From assembly GCA_027016475.1 (NCBI GenBank), contig JALUTL010000424.1:1-7415 (forward strand): DNA of 7,415 nucleotides. Reading direction: 5' to 3'. The position numbers and the translations under genes are program-made. Source of the DNA: Candidatus Heimdallarchaeota archaeon. Lineage in GTDB: Archaea; Asgardarchaeota; Heimdallarchaeia; Heimdallarchaeales; Kariarchaeaceae. Shown in pieces: positions 3,417 through 7,415 of this stretch (position 1 is the stretch's first letter; every line of letters starts with the position of its first letter). Below the pieces are notes generated by a model, which ran no database searches, was not told where the DNA came from, and saw only the letters and a list, made by a program, of their open reading frames with translations.

Positions 3417-5398
3417 TATTGGCTCAGCTTTTGTCTGACTATGCCACTGACCACTTTTCCGTCAGCCTTTCCTCCAAATTTTGCCATAGTTCGTCCCATA
3501 ATGAGTCCCATTGCTCCCATTCTCTTTTCCTTTACAAGTTGGATATTCTGCGAAATGATTTCTTCAACAACGGATTCGATTTCTTCCTTGGGTATTGGCT
3601 TGATGCTGAATTTTTCGACGGCCTGTTGTGGTGTCATTGTTTCATTTGATTCACAAACACTCTGTAAAATGGGAACAATAGATGCACTGGTTAGTTTTTC
3701 TTCTGAAATCAATTGGAAAATGGTTTTGAGAAGTGCATCAGTGATCTTTGAGACATCCATCCCTTTTCTTCTCAGGTCAACAATGTCCTGCAATATGGTT
3801 GTTGCCACCAATGTTGGTTTGATCTTGAAATTGGAGATGATTTCCTCAAACAATGTGTTGTCTGGATGATTGTAGAGCTGTTTTGCAATGTCTTCAGGCA
3901 GCTTGAGCTTTTTGATATACCTTTCCAATCGTTCTTCAGGCATTTCAAAATGGATTTCATCAATTTGTGCCAAATAGTCTGAAGAAATTTCAATTGGAGG
4001 AGAATCAGTTTCGGGATACATTCGTGCTTGACCAGGTAAAGGACGGAGAAATCCAGTAGTTCCATCAGGGCGAGGAGATCTTACCTCATATGGAATTGGT
4101 TCCGAATCCAGCCAAATCTTGAATGTGTTCCTAATATTGTTGATTGAATTGTAACCAACTTCCTCAGAACCGACCACAAGCATGAAACCATCATTGTCCT
4201 TCAAATTGAGGGTTTTAGAGACTTCATCCTTTTCTTCCTGTGTTATGCCAAATTTTGGAAGTTCATCGCTATGCAGAATGCCTCCGGCACTTGAAGTGAC
4301 TTTTGCAATTTCAGAAAGCTCTGTTCCCACTCTGTAATTGGGTTGTAACTCATAAACCAACAAACCGTTCAATTTTGGAAGACGTGCACCAATGACTTTC
4401 TTCTTTTGTTTCAAGGCTTTAGCTATAAATTTGGCCTTGCAGTTTGCAAAAATTTTTGTGACATCCACGGGCTTGATTGAATTTACAGATCTCTTTGTAA
4501 GCCCTCGTTCCTTCAATATGTCCAAGAATTCAATCATTCTTAGTTGGCGAATGGCTTCGTTTTTGACATAGGTCGGTAGTATGTCCAAGTTTTGGACTCC
4601 TTTGATTTCAATCCTCGTGCCTCGTTTTACTGAAACATTGATATCCTGCCTGATAGTTCCCAAACCTCGTTTGACAAATCCTGTTGTTCTAAGAAGAGTG
4701 CCAATACGCAAGGCGGTGTCGTACACTTCTTGAGGGGTTCTCATGTCTGGATGTGTAGCAATTTCAATAAGAGGAATTCCGAGCCGGTCAAGTCTAAAGT
4801 ATCTTCCTTTTTCATCCTTTCCGACATTTTTGGCTGAATCTTCTTCAATGTTTGCCTGATAGATCCCTATTTTTTTGTCATTGACCAAAATATATGATTC
4901 TGCACCACCATATGCAATTTGAGCAGTGCGTTGGAATCCACTTGTGTTTGACCCATCAATGATTGTTTTTCTGCAAACCAAAATTTCATCAAAAATTTCC
5001 AAATTGAACAGTTTTCTTGCAATTGCGATCGCACGGAACAACGCAGTGGGATTTATGGGAAATATGGGTTCTTCATCCAATTCAACAAGACAGGTTGTAT
5101 CAAAGTTACCCTGATAAAATATCTTCTGTTTCTTTGTCTTTTCAAAATGGGCTGCTATGTCAATCTCTCCAGTTTCACCACTGACTGCACGAAGTTCTCT
5201 TTCAACGGTGAAGTCATGGTCATCTTCTCGTATCATGGCAGGACACGGACAGAAAAGCTTGGAACCATGTTCCCGTTCCAATGGCCTTGAATGTTGTTCA
5301 TTATAAGGTGCATACAGTTGCTGATGGAACTCCAGTCCTACCATCAGTCCTTCATTTTCAAAATCTATTGTTTCTGGTGCCTTTGTTTGGAATTTCAC
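3413..5398 (-). CDS. gatE: Glu-tRNA(Gln) amidotransferase subunit E
   Basis: 661 aa starting at GTG. This is the archaeal subunit that binds Glu-tRNA(Gln), activates the glutamyl group with ATP and receives ammonia from GatD to make Gln-tRNA(Gln). Visible parts: the GatB/GatE kinase-like core (about 15-280) with MVGLEFHQQL, HGSKLFCPCPA (44-54), RKTIIDGSNTSGFQRT (143-158), EEDSAKNV, DRLGIPLIEIATHPDMRTP (204-222) and GLGTIRQDINVSV (245-257); an insertion region (about 290-430) corresponding to the AspRS-like domain that distinguishes GatE from GatB; DSPPIEIS (465-472); and a helical tail ending in a YqeY-type domain (GAMGLIMGRTMAKFGGKADG, 628-647) used for tRNA elbow recognition. Length is normal and no key stretch is missing. 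The GTG directly follows the gatD stop (TAG then GTG), with GGAGGG 9 nt upstream inside gatD. The gene's TAG overlaps the stop of the convergent membrane protein gene. Confidence 0.97.
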   Translation of the reverse strand: MKFQTKAPETIDFENEGLMVGLEFHQQLYAPYNEQHSRPLEREHGSKLFCPCPAMIREDDHDFTVERELRAVSGETGEIDIAAHFEKTKKQKIFYQGNFDTTCLVELDEEPIFPINPTALFRAIAIARKLFNLEIFDEILVCRKTIIDGSNTSGFQRTAQIAYGGAESYILVNDKKIGIYQANIEEDSAKNVGKDEKGRYFRLDRLGIPLIEIATHPDMRTPQEVYDTALRIGTLLRTTGFVKRGLGTIRQDINVSVKRGTRIEIKGVQNLDILPTYVKNEAIRQLRMIEFLDILKERGLTKRSVNSIKPVDVTKIFANCKAKFIAKALKQKKKVIGARLPKLNGLLVYELQPNYRVGTELSEIAKVTSSAGGILHSDELPKFGITQEEKDEVSKTLNLKDNDGFMLVVGSEEVGYNSINNIRNTFKIWLDSEPIPYEVRSPRPDGTTGFLRPLPGQARMYPETDSPPIEISSDYLAQIDEIHFEMPEERLERYIKKLKLPEDIAKQLYNHPDNTLFEEIISNFKIKPTLVATTILQDIVDLRRKGMDVSKITDALLKTIFQLISEEKLTSASIVPILQSVCESNETMTPQQAVEKFSIKPIPKEEIESVVEEIISQNIQLVKEKRMGAMGLIMGRTMAKFGGKADGKVVSGIVRQKLSQY

Positions 5399-6772
5399 CT
5401 ACATGTACCCTCCATAGTTTGTTCTGGTTGTAATCTCTCCCACAAGATTCCGAGTCATTTTTTCCTTGATTTCATTCATATTTTGAGTGTTGCCAAGTAC
5501 CCATCCAAGTTTTACCAATGCAGTTTCTGCCAGCATGTCTTCCAAATAGGTAACGCCAGCCCGATAATTCGCCCGCAATGCACGGTACACAAACGGATGT
5601 GTTCGTCCGTATATGCACTGACTGGTCATTCCAATGAAGACCTCCTGTTCAATCGCCCTTTTGATAGGCTCAAGCCATGAACGGTTTTGCTCATCTTCGG
5701 GTGGAAATGTTGGAGTATGCCCAAGTCCTGTACCTTCAATAATGATTCCTTTGGTTCCTTTGTCAATGTACCATTGAAGTATGTCGGGATCTGATCCGGG
5801 ATAAATTTTGATTAATGCAACCTTAGGATCATACTTTGTATTGAGCACAGGTTCAGCCTTGGGTTGTCTTGGTCGAAGATCATCGCGGAGCAAAGTTATT
5901 TCTCCAAGCTCCGATATTCTTCCGTAAGGAATGTCACCAATGGTTTTGAAGGCGTCTCGGCGGGAAGTGTGCATTTTTCTGACTCGAGTGCCTGGAGAAA
6001 TTAGGCAATTGTTGTCATGGGTTGATTCATGCATGACAACTGCAATATGGGAAAAATTAGCGTTAGCTGCAACTCTGGCCGCAGAAATTAAGTTCAGGGC
6101 ACCATCAAACGACCCCCGATCAGAAGATCTTTGTCCACCTGTCATTGCTACAGGTGCTGGAAGGTTTTGAACCATGAAGCTAAGTGCAGCTGAGGTGTAG
6201 CCCATCATATCAGTGCCGTGCATGATTACAATTCCTTGGGTTCCTTCTTCAAATTCCTTAGCTACTTCTTCAGCTATATGTTGCCATTGCTTGTAGCCAA
6301 TGTCCTCACTGGCCATCTGGAACAGAGGAGTAATGGTCTTGAATTCAACTTCGTCAAATAGCTCAGGAAGGCTTGCGAATACCTCTTCAGGTTTACTTGC
6401 CATATATACCCCGCCTGTAAAATAATCAATTCTACTGGCTATTGTTCCTCCAGTTGCAAGAAGAGAAATATTGGGAAGGTTCTTTTGCTGATCCAGTTTT
6501 GCAGCAGGGAATTTTTCAAGTTGAAATGATTCACCAGTTTTTGTGATTTTGATGTCAGTTGAATACGTAATTCCTACGTTGTACCCGTTTTTTTGCTTTA
6601 GGACAATGGCGTTGGGGTTTCCCATCTCTGTTTGAGGCAGGAGGTGCCCCTTAACGATGGCATTTTTTGTTTCAACAACCAGAAAATCTCCTACAGCAAT
6701 TCCTTGCTTTAGAAAAAACTCTACAATTTCAGAAGCATAGTTTCCGAATTCGTTTTTCAGGGTTGTGGTCAT
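5399..6772 (-). CDS. gatD: Glu-tRNA(Gln) amidotransferase subunit D (asparaginase-type)
   Basis: 457 aa. GatD hydrolyses glutamine (or asparagine) to supply ammonia to GatE in the archaeal GatDE complex. An N-terminal GatD-specific domain (about 1-95; VGDFLVVE and KNGYNVGITY are visible) precedes an L-asparaginase I/II-type domain (about 100-457). Catalytic motifs are intact: LATGGTIAS (105-113) with nucleophile Thr110, MHGTDMMG (184-191) with Thr187 and Asp188, and the Lys of RKMHTSRRDAF (Lys266). MTGGQRSSDRGSFDGALNLI (210-229) and EGTGLGHTP (346-354) are also typical. The protein ends GGYM at a TAG immediately followed by the gatE start; its final codons contain the gatE ribosome-binding site, so the two subunits should be made in step. 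The ATG has no Shine-Dalgarno site, but a TATA box about 29 bp upstream implies a leader of only a few bases. Presence of gatDE indicates the indirect route to Gln-tRNA. Confidence 0.97.
   Translation of the reverse strand: MTTTLKNEFGNYASEIVEFFLKQGIAVGDFLVVETKNAIVKGHLLPQTEMGNPNAIVLKQKNGYNVGITYSTDIKITKTGESFQLEKFPAAKLDQQKNLPNISLLATGGTIASRIDYFTGGVYMASKPEEVFASLPELFDEVEFKTITPLFQMASEDIGYKQWQHIAEEVAKEFEEGTQGIVIMHGTDMMGYTSAALSFMVQNLPAPVAMTGGQRSSDRGSFDGALNLISAARVAANANFSHIAVVMHESTHDNNCLISPGTRVRKMHTSRRDAFKTIGDIPYGRISELGEITLLRDDLRPRQPKAEPVLNTKYDPKVALIKIYPGSDPDILQWYIDKGTKGIIIEGTGLGHTPTFPPEDEQNRSWLEPIKRAIEQEVFIGMTSQCIYGRTHPFVYRALRANYRAGVTYLEDMLAETALVKLGWVLGNTQNMNEIKEKMTRNLVGEITTRTNYGGYM
5408..5413 (-). promoter_or_regulatory. 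Shine-Dalgarno site of gatE within gatD
   Basis: GGAGGG on the minus strand lies in the Gly-Gly codons near the end of gatD, 9 nt before the GTG at 5398. It fixes the GTG as the gatE start and suggests coupled translation. Confidence 0.7.
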
Positions 6773-6796
6773 TTGTCAAGTGCCAATACACATCTG

Positions 6797-6805
6797 TTTA
6801 TTTAT
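6797..6805 (-). promoter_or_regulatory. TATA box of the gatD-gatE operon
   Basis: ATAAATAAA on the minus strand (within CCATAAATAAACA) is centred about 29 bp upstream of the gatD ATG, so the transcript should begin about 3 nt before it. The box lies in the 67-bp gap after the preceding gene, showing that gatDE need not depend on upstream transcription. Confidence 0.5.
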
Positions 6806-6839
6806 GGACTACCATGATTACTAGACAAAAGGCAGAAAA

Positions 6840-7415
6840 TTATGAAGATGATTTTTGGGCTTCTTTGAAGGATTCCCAAATTGCCTTGATACGGTCAGCA
6901 ACTATTCCTTCTCCAGTAACTCCTTCCTCATTGACCTTGAATCGATCCATGACAATAATTGTGCCCGAATCTTCATACAATTTGACGTTTTCCGGTCGGA
7001 ACACTTTGGAAAGTTCTTGGGCAAGTCCATTGAGGTCAAATGGAATTTCACCCAATGTAATGTATGCAACCATATCCCCTGCAATAAAAATTTTGAAAAT
7101 TTTTTTGTTGTCCATTACCTCTCTGATATCAAAAGATGACTTTGGTTGACCAACAATATTTCTAATTAAAGGATTGGCAATAAACTGTCCTACTTTATTT
7201 TGAATTGCTGCAGTAGCTTCGACCTCATATCGTTGAGTATATCTTGCAAACTCTTGTGTCCAGAAAGATTTTACTACTGGGTCTTGAATTTTAGCTACCA
7301 CAAGTTTTCGATAATCCGCATCTGCAAGCATTCGATTAATACCCAAAAGAGTTGAACCAGGATATTCTAAAAGAGCGAGAATGCAGTTATGAAGAATATA
7401 TTCAATTCTTGCAGA
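6840..7415 (-). CDS. VirD4/TraG-like conjugation ATPase, partial, with atypical 77-residue C-terminus
   Basis: The frame is open through the right edge (191 codons visible before TAA at 6842-6840); an in-frame TTG at 7346 is not the real start. Residues 1-107 of the visible part match the C-terminal region of the VirD4/TraG-like DNA-transfer ATPase family common in integrated conjugative elements: ARIEYILHN, LLEYPGSTLLGINRML, KIQDPVVKSFW, EATAAIQNKVGQFIANPLIR, NIVGQPKSSFDIREVMDNKKI. In that family the next residues are normally a strand such as 'LLVNLSKG' and a final ATPase section. Here the sequence changes to KIFIAGDMVAYITLGEIPFD and a compact 77-residue tail ending in KAIWESFKEAQKSSS. I do not recognise the tail. 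Between the two lies an A/T-only-rich stretch (about 7083-7108), and an ATG at 7073 could begin the tail as a separate 77-aa protein. Walker motifs would lie beyond the window. Confidence 0.75.
   Translation of the reverse strand, partial: SARIEYILHNCILALLEYPGSTLLGINRMLADADYRKLVVAKIQDPVVKSFWTQEFARYTQRYEVEATAAIQNKVGQFIANPLIRNIVGQPKSSFDIREVMDNKKIFKIFIAGDMVAYITLGEIPFDLNGLAQELSKVFRPENVKLYEDSGTIIVMDRFKVNEEGVTGEGIVADRIKAIWESFKEAQKSSS

Noticed and set aside
3441..3869. Plus-strand open frame of 142 codons inside gatE
   Set aside because: It is antisense to the conserved YqeY-type tail of GatE and has no start signals or family features.
5291..5680. Plus-strand open frame of 129 codons over the gatD/gatE junction
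   Set aside because: Antisense to two confidently identified genes, with low-complexity, Cys/His-rich translation typical of a reverse frame.
6667..7149. Plus-strand open frame of 160 codons across the gatD start and ATPase fragment
   Set aside because: It lies opposite the well-identified gatD N-terminus and the VirD4/TraG-like frame, has no recognisable domain, and would span the gatD promoter; it is a by-product of the other strand.
1..7415. CRISPR array, tRNA or rRNA genes
   Set aside because: I saw no regularly spaced repeats, no cloverleaf with TTC-type T-arm, and no rRNA-like stretches; the only strong RNA structure is at the tnpB end.

Overview
The window looks like chromosomal DNA of an archaeon with moderately A+T-rich genes. 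The strongest evidence is a gatD-gatE pair, which encodes the archaea-only amidotransferase that turns Glu-tRNA(Gln) into Gln-tRNA(Gln). Several TATA boxes lie about 25 bp upstream of start codons, which implies leaderless or nearly leaderless mRNAs, while internal operon genes carry clear Shine-Dalgarno sites (GGAGG, GGAGTG, GGAGGG). The sequence alone does not fix the lineage.

Layout. (1) 1-210: the 3' end of a TnpB gene (IS200/IS605 family), more G+C-rich than the rest. Three consecutive hairpins cover its last codons and the sequence just after the stop, where the guide RNA (omega/reRNA) scaffold and the element's right end are expected. (2) 271-1456: a divergent pair, a cupin-type glucose-6-phosphate-isomerase-like gene (minus) that seems to have lost its metal site, and a PadR-type regulator (plus). 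A 7-bp inverted repeat flanks the PadR TATA box and is a candidate operator. (3) 1440-3416: a divergent module of unrecognised membrane proteins. On the minus strand are a membrane-anchored protein with an extracytoplasmic beta-rich domain and two very small membrane proteins, chained by ATGA start/stop overlaps. On the plus strand are a 56-aa single-span protein and, overlapping it, a 345-aa polytopic protein whose layout resembles T2SF/TadC/FlaJ platform proteins. Two mirrored leaderless promoters in a 75-bp gap drive the two arms. (4) 3413-6772: gatE and gatD on the minus strand, gatD first, the genes abutting with no spacer. gatE ends convergently with the 345-aa gene in a shared CTAG. (5) 6840-7415: the 3' part of a VirD4/TraG-like conjugation ATPase gene (minus, running off the window) whose usual continuation is replaced by an unrelated 77-residue tail.

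How they fit together: gatDE is a housekeeping operon for Gln-tRNA synthesis. The membrane module between 1440 and 3416 is the best candidate for an undescribed system; a small pilus-like or envelope assembly is a hypothesis based on topology and gene arrangement, not on recognised homology. Mobile-element remnants lie on both sides (TnpB at the left, a chimeric conjugation ATPase at the right), so the locus has been exposed to gene exchange.
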